NCBI RefSeq assembly: GCF_037971845.1
Contig: NZ_CP150227.1
Span: 2,108,001 to 2,172,000 of the forward strand
Direction of reading: 5' to 3'
Source: Paenibacillus sp. FSL R5-0766
GTDB taxonomy: Bacteria > Bacillota > Bacilli > Paenibacillales > Paenibacillaceae
DNA: 64,000 bases
The notes beneath the pieces were generated by a model that saw only the letters and a list, made by a program, of their open reading frames with translations, made no database searches and was not told where the DNA came from. Positions 8,250 through 17,646 of this stretch are shown here, in pieces. Position 1 is the stretch's first letter, and every line of letters begins with the position of its first letter. The translations under genes were made by a program, and so were the position numbers.

Positions 8250-9542
8250 ATGAAATTAGAAAAATTTGCTCACCCAACTGAAGGCGAAAAAATCCAAATT
8301 GATAACGGTACACTTCAAGTACCTAGTAATCCAATCATTCCATTTATCGAAGGTGACGGTACAGGCCGTGATATCTGGAAAGCTTCCAAACGTGTATTGG
8401 ATGCAGCTGTTGAAAAAGCTTATGATGGCAACAAAAAAATCGCATGGTATGAAGTGTTTGCTGGACAAAAAGCATTCGATACATACGGTGAGTGGTTGCC
8501 GAATGATACACTGGAATCCATTCGTGAGTATATCGTAGCGATCAAAGGACCATTGACAACGCCAATCGGTGGCGGTATTCGTTCCCTGAACGTAGCCCTG
8601 CGTCAAGAGCTTGACCTGTACACATGCCTGCGTCCTGTTCGTTATTTCGACGGTGTACCTTCTCCGGTTAAACGTCCGGAGCTGGTAGATATGGTCATTT
8701 TCCGTGAGAATACGGAAGATATCTATGCAGGAATCGAGTATGCTGAAGGTTCTGAAGAAGTGAAAAAAGTGATCCAGTTCCTGCAACAGGAGATGGGTGC
8801 TAACAAAATCCGTTTCCCTGAGACTTCCGGTATCGGTATCAAACCAGTTTCTTCCGAAGGTTCGAAACGTCTGGTACGTGCAGCAGTGCAGTATGCAATT
8901 GACCATAACCGTAAGACGGTTACATTGGTACACAAAGGTAATATCATGAAATTCACAGAAGGTGCCTTCAAAAACTGGGGATATGAAGTGGCTGAAGAAG
9001 AGTTCGCTGACAAAGTATTCACATGGGCACAATACGACATCATCAAAGAAAAAGAAGGTACAGATGCAGCGAATGCAGCACAAAAAGCTGCTGAAGATGC
9101 TGGTAAAATCATCGTAAAAGATGCGATTGCCGATATCGCTCTGCAACAAGTATTGACTCGTCCAGGCGAATTTGATGTTATCGCAACATTGAACCTGAAC
9201 GGTGACTATCTGTCCGATGCACTTGCAGCGCAAGTTGGCGGAATTGGTATCGCTCCTGGAGCAAACATCAACTACGTAACAGGACATGCTATCTTCGAAG
9301 CAACTCACGGTACTGCACCTAAATACGCGGACAAAGATGTCGTGAACCCTGGTTCCGTTATTCTGTCCGGAGTAATGTTGCTTGAGCACTTGGGATGGCA
9401 AGAAGCAGCTAACCTGATCTACAAAGGTATGGAAACATCCATTAACAATAAAACAGTAACGTATGACTTTGCACGTCTGATGGACGGCGCTACTGAAGTG
9501 AAATGTTCTGAATTCGCGGATCAAATCATTAAAAACCTGTAA
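8250..9542 (+). CDS. icd: isocitrate dehydrogenase (NADP+)
   Basis: The enzyme oxidatively decarboxylates isocitrate to 2-oxoglutarate with NADP+. The protein has 430 residues, the usual length for the bacterial dimeric type. [14 protein letters not shown] near the N-terminus, the substrate loop [27 protein letters not shown], the Arg-rich [15 protein letters not shown] and the cofactor block [12 protein letters not shown]...[10 protein letters not shown] are all present. ATG 8250 is preceded by CTAGGAGGA. The 147-bp gap to citZ has no strong terminator, so both may share a transcript. mdh follows after 15 bp. Confidence 0.96.
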   Translation: MKLEKFAHPTEGEKIQIDNGTLQVPSNPIIPFIEGDGTGRDIWKASKRVLDAAVEKAYDGNKKIAWYEVFAGQKAFDTYGEWLPNDTLESIREYIVAIKGPLTTPIGGGIRSLNVALRQELDLYTCLRPVRYFDGVPSPVKRPELVDMVIFRENTEDIYAGIEYAEGSEEVKKVIQFLQQEMGANKIRFPETSGIGIKPVSSEGSKRLVRAAVQYAIDHNRKTVTLVHKGNIMKFTEGAFKNWGYEVAEEEFADKVFTWAQYDIIKEKEGTDAANAAQKAAEDAGKIIVKDAIADIALQQVLTRPGEFDVIATLNLNGDYLSDALAAQVGGIGIAPGANINYVTGHAIFEATHGTAPKYADKDVVNPGSVILSGVMLLEHLGWQEAANLIYKGMETSINNKTVTYDFARLMDGATEVKCSEFADQIIKNL

Positions 9543-9557
9543 GGGGAGATGTGAATC

Positions 9558-10499
9558 TTGACTATTCAGCGCAAAAAAATCACAGTAGTCGGCGCCGGTT
9601 TTACCGGTGCTACGACCGCATTAATGCTTGCCCAAAAAGAACTCGGGGATGTTGTGCTGGTTGATATTCCTCAACTGGAGAACCCGACAAAGGGGAAAGC
9701 ACTCGATATGATGGAAGCAAGTCCTGTTCAAGGATTTGACAGTCATATCGTCGGTACTTCCAACTACGAAGATACTGCAGGTTCTGAGATTGTAATCATC
9801 ACCGCTGGTATCGCCCGTAAACCGGGTATGAGCCGCGACGATCTGGTCAATACGAATGCGGGTATCGTGAAGTCCGTTTGTGAAAATGTGAAAAAATATT
9901 GCCCTGATTCCATCGTCATTATTCTAAGCAACCCGGTGGATGCGATGACTTATGCAGCTTATCAGACCCTTGGTTTTCCTAAAAACCGTGTTATCGGTCA
10001 GTCAGGTGTTCTGGATACAGCACGTTATTGTACCTTCATTGCGCAAGAGTTGAACGTATCTGTTGAAGATGTTCGTGGATTCGTTCTTGGCGGCCACGGA
10101 GACGACATGGTGCCACTCGTTCGTTATTCGAGTGTAGGTGGTATTCCGATCAATACGCTGATTCCGGCAGACCGCATTGAGTCCATTGTTCAACGCACAC
10201 GTGTTGGCGGTGGTGAGATTGTGAACCTGCTTGGTAACGGCAGTGCATATTACGCACCGGCGGCTTCACTTGTTCAGATGACCGAAGCGATTTTGAAGGA
10301 CAAGAAACGTATCATTCCAGTGATCGCTTATCTTGAAGGTGAATATGGCTATAATGATCTGTTCCTCGGTGTACCAACCATTTTGGGTGGTAACGGCATT
10401 GAGAAAATATTCGAACTTGAACTGACAACGGAAGAAAAAGCAGGGTTGGATAAATCGGCTGATTCGGTTCGCAACGTCATTTCGGTAGTAAACCTGTAA
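9558..10499 (+). CDS. mdh: malate dehydrogenase
   Basis: The product oxidises malate to oxaloacetate with NAD+. It has 313 residues of the LDH-like malate dehydrogenase group. The N-terminal nucleotide-binding loop is [16 protein letters not shown], a variant of GxGxx[18 protein letters not shown] holds the NAD-selecting Asp, [12 protein letters not shown] holds the substrate-binding arginine loop, and [16 protein letters not shown] holds the catalytic His. The start is TTG 9558, supported by AAGGGGAG 9-10 bp upstream and by the immediate beginning of the Rossmann fold. A strong terminator follows and ends the TCA cluster. Confidence 0.96.
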   Translation: MTIQRKKITVVGAGFTGATTALMLAQKELGDVVLVDIPQLENPTKGKALDMMEASPVQGFDSHIVGTSNYEDTAGSEIVIITAGIARKPGMSRDDLVNTNAGIVKSVCENVKKYCPDSIVIILSNPVDAMTYAAYQTLGFPKNRVIGQSGVLDTARYCTFIAQELNVSVEDVRGFVLGGHGDDMVPLVRYSSVGGIPINTLIPADRIESIVQRTRVGGGEIVNLLGNGSAYYAPAASLVQMTEAILKDKKRIIPVIAYLEGEYGYNDLFLGVPTILGGNGIEKIFELELTTEEKAGLDKSADSVRNVISVVNL

Positions 10500-10525
10500 G
10501 TTTGAAAACTTTTTGAACAGAAGCT

Positions 10526-10563
10526 AAAAGAAAACCTCCGGTAAACCCGGAGGTTTTCTTTTC
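10526..10563 (+). terminator. terminator after mdh
   Basis: GAAAACCTCCGG pairs with CCGGAGGTTTTC across a short loop, followed by TTTTC. Confidence 0.9.
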
Positions 10564-10634
10564 TTTGGATAAGTTCCCCAGTATAATGAGATGTGATGTA
10601 TAGCACACCGAAAATGTTGAGGAGGATGAAAATT

Positions 10635-11060
10635 TTGACAATGATTATGTATTTGCTCCATATTGTTGGAGCACTGGCGATGGGATTCTATTTGATTCTG
10701 CCATTTGTGGTCGGTAAAATCCGTACTTTGAATGCCGCAGCACAAGAGGGAGCCTTTGCATCGCTTCGTTCTTTGAACAAAGTCGCGCAGTATGGACTTG
10801 TAATCCAACTTCTTACTGGTGGTTACCTGATGACCAAAGGTGAGTACTCTCATGTCTGGATGGCTGTCGTTGTTGTTCTGCTCTTGGCTATTGCGGCTAT
10901 TGGAGGAATTATGGGTAAACCACTGCGACTCGCTGCAGAAGGTGTGAAAAACAAACGTGATGTGGGTCCTGAGCAAAGCAAGATCCGTATGTTCAGTACA
11001 CTTCTGGCTGTATTCTTGCTAATCATGGTGTACCTGATGGTGAATAATCAGGTAATCTAA
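10635..11060 (+). CDS. small integral membrane protein of unknown function
   Basis: About 141 residues with four hydrophobic segments: MYLLHIVGALAMGFYLILPFVV, YGLVIQLLTGGYLMT, WMAVVVVLLLAIAAIGGIMG and MFSTLLAVFLLIMVYLMV. The spacing resembles small four-helix membrane proteins of the DUF2269/CopD-like kind, but I cannot assign a family with confidence. The start is uncertain: GAGGAGG at 10619-10625 best serves the TTG at 10635, while a longer frame from GTG 10593 would run over that ribosome binding site. It stands alone between two good terminators, so it is probably monocistronic. Confidence 0.7.
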   Translation: MTMIMYLLHIVGALAMGFYLILPFVVGKIRTLNAAAQEGAFASLRSLNKVAQYGLVIQLLTGGYLMTKGEYSHVWMAVVVVLLLAIAAIGGIMGKPLRLAAEGVKNKRDVGPEQSKIRMFSTLLAVFLLIMVYLMVNNQVI

Positions 11061-11179
11061 GTGCGTTGTGGACGGTTAATCCATCCTACGAAGATGTATT
11101 GTTAGTTGTTGGTTAAGCGTTTGCAGACGTATTTAGGACAATCCGGATGATATGTAGGATGGTGTTTCGTTGAAGATGA

Positions 11180-11213
11180 AAAATAGACAGCCTCATTGGC
11201 TGTCTATTTTTTT
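11180..11213 (+). terminator. terminator after the small membrane protein
   Basis: AAATAGACAGCC, a TCATT loop and GGCTGTCTATTT, followed by further T residues. Confidence 0.9.
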
Positions 11214-11319
11214 ATTACCGAGATGAAATCAGCAGTCCTCGGTGTATTTGAACTGGAACTAGAGGGATCACTACCCTTCATAACAGCATGCATATTCCAT
11301 CAGACACGGTTTACATTGG

Positions 11320-12879
11320 TTAGGTTGTACTCACAGTATACGCACGCACTGCATTTCGACCATTGCGCTTGGATTCGTACAAGGCAGTATCCGCGTCGCG
11401 TAACAAGGACTCCAGCGAATCTGACCCTCCTTTGTACTGGGCAATACCAAAGCTTGAGGTCAGCGTAATAGGCACTCCCTTAACGTCCAGGGGGTCATTC
11501 AACAAGGCAACTCTCAGTTGTTCGGCAAGTTTCTCGGCTTCTTGAAGCGAGGTATTCGGAAGAGCGATGACAAACTCTTCGCCTCCATAACGGGCGAACA
11601 ACATCTCAGGGCTTAAATAACGATTACAAACAGAGACCACATGAATGATGGCCTGATCGCCAACATCATGCCCGTAGGTATCGTTGATGCGTTTAAAGTA
11701 ATCAATATCAAATAAAATAAATGAGACAGGTTGCGGATTAAGCTGAGCTTCACTCAAAATCTCCCGACCTCTATACAAAAATTGAGTGCGGTTATAGATT
11801 TTGGTCAGACCATCGAAATAAGCCAGTTGTTTCAGCTGTTCTTGCAAGAATCGTTGTTCCGTTATATCGATTAACATAATTAGACTGCCCACAGTCTGTG
11901 CATCCTTGTTATACACGTAAGATGTCCTGACCTGGTAACAGACGGTCTCTCCATTTAACTGCCAGTACAGATCGGTTTGCAATCCTTCTCTTCCGTATTC
12001 AACGGGAAACGTCTTTCCAGCAAGATTGAGCCAGATCTCATCCAAGGGTTGGCCAATCATGGTTGTATCAAGCTCTGGCAACATGTCACGCAGAGATCGG
12101 TTGTAATCGACCAGTCGATTGAAACTATCCAGTACAATAACACCTTCACGCATGCTCTCGAAAATACTGTCTTTGGCGATGGGTACGATGGTCAGTAGAC
12201 GTGAGGATAGAATCGCCCAGATATACATAGCAGATGTGATACACATGAGTACGGGTACGGGGTCCATCCCGCCGGGGGTCACACCAAGCAAATACAGAAA
12301 AGCTGCGACCATAGGAATAATCTGTGAGGTAATGAGAGTAAGTAATTGACGACGATACATCTTCTTGGTATGTCTCCATTGTCCAATCAGGATGAGGCAG
12401 GCACATAACAGACAGGAGAAGGTGAATGCACCGTGTACAACATACCATTGACCCACTGCGATATCCATCAGAGGAACGGGACTATCTTCTCTCAGCCATA
12501 CTTTTTTATAAAATAGATGATGAAAGTCATTGGTTGCAACCATAGCTAGTGTAATGGAAGGGATTACAAACAATGAGGCAGTTACCTTTTTGGATAACGT
12601 TTTTCCAGTGTACTTTATCATTAACATGAGGCCAAGAGATGCGGAGAAGGGCATGCCTATATACTCCACGGTGGTCCAAAACATCATCTGCTCCAGCGTG
12701 TTGCTGGCTAGCTCAATCGCATAACCAAAAGTGTATATGGAGAGTGCTGCTGTGTAGAGAATGAATATTTTGGAACTGGGGATCTCGGATCTTCTGAAAT
12801 AGGTATATAAACACAAAAAGACATTCAGCACGGCTGAAGTAGCTACGAGTGTTATATATGAATTAATATGCGATTCCAT
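11320..12879 (-). CDS. 7TM-PAS-GGDEF putative diguanylate cyclase
   Basis: A 519-residue membrane protein predicted to make cyclic di-GMP from two GTP. Residues 1 to about 225 contain seven hydrophobic helices resembling the histidine-kinase-type 7TM sensor module. A PAS-like domain spans about 235-345, with the typical ending VGSLIMLIDITEQ. The GGDEF domain spans about 350-515. The active-site signature is the GGEEF variant in ARYGGEEFVIALP, which is normally active, and FDIDYFKRINDTYGHDVGD provides the metal and GTP contacts. No obvious RxxD inhibitory site lies just before GGEEF. The gene is isolated and convergent with the upstream small membrane protein gene. What the 7TM domain senses is unknown. 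Confidence 0.88.
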   Translation of the reverse strand: MESHINSYITLVATSAVLNVFLCLYTYFRRSEIPSSKIFILYTAALSIYTFGYAIELASNTLEQMMFWTTVEYIGMPFSASLGLMLMIKYTGKTLSKKVTASLFVIPSITLAMVATNDFHHLFYKKVWLREDSPVPLMDIAVGQWYVVHGAFTFSCLLCACLILIGQWRHTKKMYRRQLLTLITSQIIPMVAAFLYLLGVTPGGMDPVPVLMCITSAMYIWAILSSRLLTIVPIAKDSIFESMREGVIVLDSFNRLVDYNRSLRDMLPELDTTMIGQPLDEIWLNLAGKTFPVEYGREGLQTDLYWQLNGETVCYQVRTSYVYNKDAQTVGSLIMLIDITEQRFLQEQLKQLAYFDGLTKIYNRTQFLYRGREILSEAQLNPQPVSFILFDIDYFKRINDTYGHDVGDQAIIHVVSVCNRYLSPEMLFARYGGEEFVIALPNTSLQEAEKLAEQLRVALLNDPLDVKGVPITLTSSFGIAQYKGGSDSLESLLRDADTALYESKRNGRNAVRAYTVSTT

Positions 12880-13268
12880 TGTCAGGTCTCCATGTTAGGT
12901 TAGAATGATTAAACCAATAAAGATGAGAGTTAAAGCACATCAGTATACTGTACATTGTACATCAGCCCAAGCAGCATAGGAATACACTTTGTATCATGAA
13001 ACAGTCTAATTTCGAATAAATTTCGAATTTTGGCCAAACAGGCATTAAAGCAAATCGGTTGTTTGATATCCAAAGAGAGTGGTAAATAACGATTAGAGAC
13101 AGCACGCTGAGGCTTAAGTTGCTGTTGATCGCAGAAGAATAATCTGGACTGTTACTGCCATCCTACAGAATGAGACTTTTTTCAGAGAACGAAAGACAAG
13201 GAAGTGTGCAGTTATGTCCATGTCTTCTGTAATCCAAATATGTTCACATTTTGAGAGGAGAATGTTAG
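12880..13268. other. 389-bp intergenic region between the GGDEF gene and the SDR gene
   Basis: No gene is visible. The divergent promoters should lie here. The only clear symmetry is TGTACA-T-TGTACA at 12949-12961, a 6-1-6 dyad just upstream of the GGDEF gene. The remainder shows nothing I can support. Confidence 0.5.
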
Positions 13269-14138
13269 ATGTCAACTACACCACAAAACCAAAAAACAAT
13301 GCCAGCGCAGCATCAGGATCAACGTCCCGGAATCGAATCAGAGATGCATCCCAGACCGGAATTTGAGAAGCCTGAATACAAGGCAGCAGGTAAACTGACG
13401 GGTAAGGTGGCGCTTATTACAGGGGGTGACAGCGGAATTGGACGTGCTGTTGCTGTTACGTATGCCAAGGAAGGCGCGGATGTCGCCATTGTATACCTGA
13501 GCGAGCACGAAGATGCCAAGGAAACGAAGCGTCAGGTCGAACAAGAAGGACGCAAGTGTATCTTGATTGCAGGGGACATCGGTGATGATGCCTTTGCGAA
13601 GAAATCGGTTCAGCAGACAGTAGATGAACTGGGCAAACTGGACATTGTCGTAAATAACGCAGCAGAACAGCATCCACAGCAGAATCTGGAGGATATTACG
13701 CCAGAACAGCTGGAGCGTACATTCCGCACCAATATCTTTGGCATGTTCTATGTGACGCAGGCAGCCCTGCCACATCTGAAGAAGGGCAGTACGATTATTA
13801 ATACAACTTCCATCACAGCCTATCGCGGCAGCCCGACTCTGCTTGACTATTCATCTACCAAAGGAGCAATTACTTCGTTCACTCGTTCGCTATCGATGAA
13901 TGTGATTGAGAAGGGAATTCGTGTTAATGCCGTTGCACCAGGGCCGATCTGGACACCACTCATTCCATCCACATTTGATGAGAAAAAAGTAAGTGAGTTC
14001 GGCGCAACGCAGCCAATGAAGCGGCCAGGACAACCGGATGAACTGGCTCCCGCCTATGTATATCTAGCTTCAGATGATTCTTCTTATGTGAGCGGACAGG
14101 TGATACATGTGAATGGCGGCGAAGTGGTGAACGGATAA
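13269..14138 (+). CDS. SDR family NAD(P)-dependent oxidoreductase, general-stress type
   Basis: A 289-residue short-chain dehydrogenase resembling the Bacillus general stress proteins YhdF and YhxC/GS39. An extended polar N-terminal tail (about 40 residues, rich in Gln and Pro) precedes the Rossmann fold, as is usual in this subgroup. The cofactor loop is ALITGGDSGIGRAVAV, the NNAA motif is VVNNAAEQ, and the catalytic Ser and YxxxK are in INTTSITAY and DYSSTKGAI. The C-terminal SGQVIHVNGGE is typical. The ribosome binding site GAGAGGAG lies 9-10 bp before ATG 13269. The substrate is unknown. A terminator follows within 90 bp. Confidence 0.88.
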   Translation: MSTTPQNQKTMPAQHQDQRPGIESEMHPRPEFEKPEYKAAGKLTGKVALITGGDSGIGRAVAVTYAKEGADVAIVYLSEHEDAKETKRQVEQEGRKCILIAGDIGDDAFAKKSVQQTVDELGKLDIVVNNAAEQHPQQNLEDITPEQLERTFRTNIFGMFYVTQAALPHLKKGSTIINTTSITAYRGSPTLLDYSSTKGAITSFTRSLSMNVIEKGIRVNAVAPGPIWTPLIPSTFDEKKVSEFGATQPMKRPGQPDELAPAYVYLASDDSSYVSGQVIHVNGGEVVNG

Positions 14139-14437
14139 TACGTTAAGAACGTTTAGACTCAGGATAGGATTAATTTGATTATATAGAGAGGCGTATCGCT
14201 TTCAGCATGGCTGAGCGGTGCGTCTTTTTGATATCAGGTGAATATGTATGTCAAAGATGCGGTTTAGCACCTGTTTACAAAAGTCGGCATCTCTGTTGAT
14301 ACAACTATGATATTTTATTATTAGCCTTGTCTGACTGCAGTTGAATAGCGTATTGCACAGTACTGACTAAAAGATTGGGAGGCCCCTAATCTGTGATATG
14401 ATAGATCGAGCAATTATACTCGGGGGGGACAAGTCAT
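14139..14437. other. 299-bp intergenic region between the SDR and cupin genes
   Basis: It contains the terminator of the SDR gene at 14188-14228 and otherwise nothing recognisable. The cupin promoter is presumably in the last 100 bp. Confidence 0.45.
14188..14228 (+). terminator. probable terminator after the SDR gene
   Basis: An imperfect stem of AGGCGTATCGCTTTCAGC with GCTGAGCGGTGCGTC around ATG, followed by TTTTT. Confidence 0.6.
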
Positions 14438-14785
14438 ATGAAAATTAGCAAACAGAATGCAGCACATTATATATGGGGTGCACAGTGCGATGGTTGGCAC
14501 CTTGTTCAAAACGAAAAATTGAGCATCATTCATGAGAGAATGCCCGCAGGAACGGCTGAAATACGACATTATCATTCGGTAAGCCGTCAGTTTTTTTTCA
14601 TCCTCAGCGGTGAAGCGTGTATGGAACTTAATGGAGACACGTTTGTGCTGGAAACCCATGAAGGAATAGAGATTGCACCCGGAATGCCACATCAGATGAA
14701 GAATCGGAGCAACGAGGAAGTGGAGTTTCTCGTAATTTCCAATCCAGGTACCCGTGGGGACCGAATTGAACTGGATTCAATGTAG
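14438..14785 (+). CDS. cupin-fold protein
   Basis: A 115-residue single-domain cupin. The first cupin motif reads GTAEIRHYHSVSRQFFFILSGEACMELNG, keeping the metal-binding His pair and downstream Glu/Gln positions in modified form. The second motif is IAPGMPHQMKNRSNEEVEFLVIS with its conserved His. Such proteins bind a metal and a small ligand and may act as isomerases or dioxygenases; nothing here says which. ATG 14438 is preceded by GGGGGGGAC. The gene lies 43 bp upstream of the sensor kinase on the same strand, so co-transcription is possible, although the functions look unrelated. Confidence 0.8.
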   Translation: MKISKQNAAHYIWGAQCDGWHLVQNEKLSIIHERMPAGTAEIRHYHSVSRQFFFILSGEACMELNGDTFVLETHEGIEIAPGMPHQMKNRSNEEVEFLVISNPGTRGDRIELDSM

Positions 14786-14828
14786 AGCAATTCATAAGAT
14801 ATTAATCTGATCATAAAGGAAGAGATAG

Positions 14829-16649
14829 ATGAGACCGTTCCGAATTCGCCTTGCCATCATTATGATGGTGCTGATCGGCGTATCCGTCATTGTGGCTGGA
14901 TATACGATGGGCAGAGTGTTTAAGACTACGCATATATCCGCATTGGAGCAAACCATGGTGCGCGAGATTAATTTGCTCAAAGCAACTTTTCCATTCCATG
15001 ACGCAAGTGATCCAACCTCGGAAGCCACACGAAAGTATTATTCAGATCGGGCGTTGGAACTGGATCGTCTGACGGATTCCCGGGTAACCTTCATCAATAA
15101 AGACGGCATGGTCATTGGGGATTCCGAGAGTGATCCGGCCTCCATGGATAATCACTTGAACCGTGAGGAGATTAAGGGTGCCGTCGGAGATGGATACGGC
15201 CAATCCATACGTTACAGTGAGACATTGGGACAAGACATGCTATATGTAGCACTACCTGTGAATTCGGATCAAAGTGACATGATTGAAATACCTAGCGGCA
15301 AATTTGATGGCTACATTCGTCTATCCATGAGTCTACAGGCTGTGGATCAAGGGCTTCAGCGTGGTTGGATGATTATGTTTGCTGCACTTGGACTATTGTT
15401 CCTAATTGTCGCGTTTGTCAGTTATCGGGTTGCACGCGGATTAACCTCCCCGATTGAGCATATTACAAAAGTGGCCCATCGGATCACCAAACTGGAATAC
15501 GATGCCAGAGTTGATGTAACGCGTAGAGATGAGATCGGACAGCTGGGGCTTGCCATAAATGGAATGGCAGACAGCTTGCAGTCCCAGCTGAAGACGATCC
15601 GTGACAATGAAGCGTTGTTACAGAGTGTCCTCGCGAATATGACCGGAGGTATTGTCATGATCGACGCAGGGCAATCCATTGCACTGGTCAATCGGGAAGC
15701 GGAGCGTATGCTTGGTATTCAAGCAGGAAAGGTTACGGGTAAACCTTATACTGAATTGAAAAGACACTACGAATTAACACGTACCATCGAAGAGAGTGTT
15801 GCACTGAAAGAACGGATGCATGAAGAAGTAAGTGTGTTCAACCCGGAGGAAAAACTGATCCGTATTGATGGAGTACCGATGTCTGAAGATGATGGTGGGT
15901 ATCGGGGCATGTTGTTCCTGTTGCAGGACGTGACGGCGATTCGCCGATTGGAGTCCATGCGCAGTGAGTTTGTTGCAAATGTCTCTCATGAGCTCAAGAC
16001 ACCAGTTGCTGCAGTCAAAGGGTTTGCCGAAACGCTGCTTAGCGGCGGGGTACAGGATAAGGAGACAGAGCGATCATTCCTGAAAATCATCTATGATGAA
16101 GGAGATCGACTTAACCGATTAATCGGGGATATTCTGGAGTTATCCAAAATTGAATCGAAACGCGCACCGCTGCAATGCTCACCTGTTCATGTACACTCTT
16201 TCTTCGAAATGGTGCTGGGCACCTTGTCCAAGGTGGCGGAGAAAAAGCAGATTCGTCTGGAAATGCATGTTCCGGAGGAACTGTACATTGAAGCAGATGA
16301 GGATAAGATGAAGCAGATATTCATCAATCTGTTATCGAACGGCATCAACTATACCCCCGATGGTGGACGAGTGAAGTTACAGGTGACGATGGATAACGAT
16401 GATGAAGTCATCTTTGCGGTGTCAGATACAGGAATTGGCATACCGAAAAAAGATTTGCCGCGAATCTTCGAACGGTTCTATCGTGTTGATAAAGGCAGAT
16501 CCCGTAATTCAGGGGGCACAGGCCTTGGACTTTCCATCGTTAAACATCTGGTGGAACTGCATCATGGCAAATTGTCTGTAGAGAGTGAACTGGGCATGGG
16601 GACAACGTTCCGTGTGATCCTTCCATTCATTCAAGACGAAGAGATGTAG
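14829..16649 (+). CDS. phoR: PhoR-type sensor histidine kinase
   Basis: A 606-residue membrane sensor kinase. It starts with a membrane helix (about 7-30), then an extracytoplasmic sensing domain (about 31-180), a second helix (LFLIVAFVSYRVARGL region), a HAMP linker (about 205-260), a PAS domain (about 265-370) and the HisKA/HATPase core. The H-box is FVANVSHELKTPVAAVKGFAETL; N, G1 and G2 boxes are visible in NLLSNGINYTPDG, SDTGIGIPKKDLPRIFERFYRVDKGRSR and GGTGLGLSIVKHLVELHHG. Its position between the TCA genes and polA, next to phoP and pstB-phoU, supports a phosphate-starvation role. In B. subtilis phoP precedes phoR; here the kinase is upstream and phoP has its own promoter. A WalK- or PnpS-type name is possible. 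Confidence 0.82.
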   Translation: MRPFRIRLAIIMMVLIGVSVIVAGYTMGRVFKTTHISALEQTMVREINLLKATFPFHDASDPTSEATRKYYSDRALELDRLTDSRVTFINKDGMVIGDSESDPASMDNHLNREEIKGAVGDGYGQSIRYSETLGQDMLYVALPVNSDQSDMIEIPSGKFDGYIRLSMSLQAVDQGLQRGWMIMFAALGLLFLIVAFVSYRVARGLTSPIEHITKVAHRITKLEYDARVDVTRRDEIGQLGLAINGMADSLQSQLKTIRDNEALLQSVLANMTGGIVMIDAGQSIALVNREAERMLGIQAGKVTGKPYTELKRHYELTRTIEESVALKERMHEEVSVFNPEEKLIRIDGVPMSEDDGGYRGMLFLLQDVTAIRRLESMRSEFVANVSHELKTPVAAVKGFAETLLSGGVQDKETERSFLKIIYDEGDRLNRLIGDILELSKIESKRAPLQCSPVHVHSFFEMVLGTLSKVAEKKQIRLEMHVPEELYIEADEDKMKQIFINLLSNGINYTPDGGRVKLQVTMDNDDEVIFAVSDTGIGIPKKDLPRIFERFYRVDKGRSRNSGGTGLGLSIVKHLVELHHGKLSVESELGMGTTFRVILPFIQDEEM

Positions 16650-16684
16650 GCGTCTGGTATCAAAATGTAAAAAGTGTGTATTGT

Positions 16685-16701
16685 TTTACACCGCGTTAAC
16701 A
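16685..16701 (+). promoter_or_regulatory. PHO box upstream of phoP
   Basis: TTTACA (16685-16690) and TTAACA (16696-16701) form a direct repeat with exactly 5 bp between units. This matches the Bacillus PhoP-binding pattern. The -10-like TATGAT at 16711-16716 follows after 9 bp, as at a PhoP-activated promoter, so phoP is probably autoregulated. Confidence 0.7.
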
Positions 16702-16765
16702 AATTAGTGCTATGATAGAAAAAGTGTTGTGGCAATAGACAACCTATGAAGAGAGAAGGGGTATC

Positions 16766-17494
16766 ATGGCACAGCGTTTGCTAGTTATTGAAGATGAACC
16801 TACATTATCAAGATTACTCACGTATAACCTGACACAGGAAGGTTATGACGTTACGGCAGAGGATCACGGATCTGCAGGATATGATCGGGCCTTGTCCCAG
16901 GAATTTGATCTCATTTTGCTGGATTTGATGCTTCCGGGCATGAATGGTCTGGACATTCTGAGCAAGTTAAGAATACAGGGTGTTAGTACACCTGTTATCA
17001 TTCTGACGGCCAAGAACGGTGAAGCCGAGGTTGTACAGGGACTGAAATCAGGTGCCGATGATTATATTACCAAACCGTTTGGTGTGTCTGAGCTATTAGC
17101 CCGAGTGGATGCGGTATTAAGACGTTATTCCAATGGTGAAGATTTACCACAGCTTGAGGACAAGGATGGCTCACGAATTATTCTGGGAGAGCTGGAGATT
17201 TATCCTCTGAAATATGAAGTGACACTGGGTGGACAATCCATCAGTCTGCGTCCAAAAGAGTTCGAAGTACTTCTGTATTTGGCCAAAAAGCCGGGTGTGG
17301 TACTGACAAGGGATGATCTGATGAACGCTGTGTGGGGCTTCGATTATATCGGAGGTCAACGAACCGTGGATGTTCACGTCAGCTCATTACGTAAAAAGCT
17401 GGAGCTGGACCCGGAATCGGTTCACATTGATTCGATTCGTGGTGTAGGTTATAAATTGGTTGTCAAAAGAAAAACTCCCCATCATTCAAGTTAG
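16766..17494 (+). CDS. phoP: PhoP-type response regulator (OmpR family)
   Basis: A 242-residue response regulator with an N-terminal receiver domain (1-120) and a C-terminal winged-helix DNA-binding domain (about 140-236). The phosphoacceptor Asp lies in DLILLDLMLPGMNG, with acidic residues at IEDEP, the Thr at ILTAKN and the Lys at ITKPFG. The DNA-binding part has LRPKEFEVLLYLAKKPGVV and QRTVDVHVSSLRKKLE. ATG 16766 is preceded by GAGAGAAGGGG. A PHO box and TATGAT lie upstream, so it is expressed separately from phoR as well as possibly by read-through. The partner is presumably the preceding kinase. The terminator stem overlaps the last codons. Confidence 0.9.
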   Translation: MAQRLLVIEDEPTLSRLLTYNLTQEGYDVTAEDHGSAGYDRALSQEFDLILLDLMLPGMNGLDILSKLRIQGVSTPVIILTAKNGEAEVVQGLKSGADDYITKPFGVSELLARVDAVLRRYSNGEDLPQLEDKDGSRIILGELEIYPLKYEVTLGGQSISLRPKEFEVLLYLAKKPGVVLTRDDLMNAVWGFDYIGGQRTVDVHVSSLRKKLELDPESVHIDSIRGVGYKLVVKRKTPHHSS

Positions 17495-17516
17495 CAATGA
17501 TCGGGGAGTTTTATTT
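17470..17516 (+). terminator. terminator overlapping the end of phoP
   Basis: AAAACTCCCC with ATCATT pairs with AATGATCGGGGAGTTTT across the stop codon, followed by ATTTT. The left arm is in the coding sequence. Confidence 0.8.
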
Positions 17517-17646
17517 TACGTTCATTTAACATAAAGGAAGATTTTACTTTACGTAGAGGGAGTAGCATGGACTTATATTAGTGATACTTTGTACCTATAC
17601 ATCCCACCTCAAGACGGAGCTAATACGTAAAGGAGATTGCGCATTT

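Noticed and set aside
8256..9524. 422-codon minus-strand ORF opposite icd
   Set aside because: Same reason: antisense to isocitrate dehydrogenase, rich in Cys, Phe and His, with no ribosome binding site.
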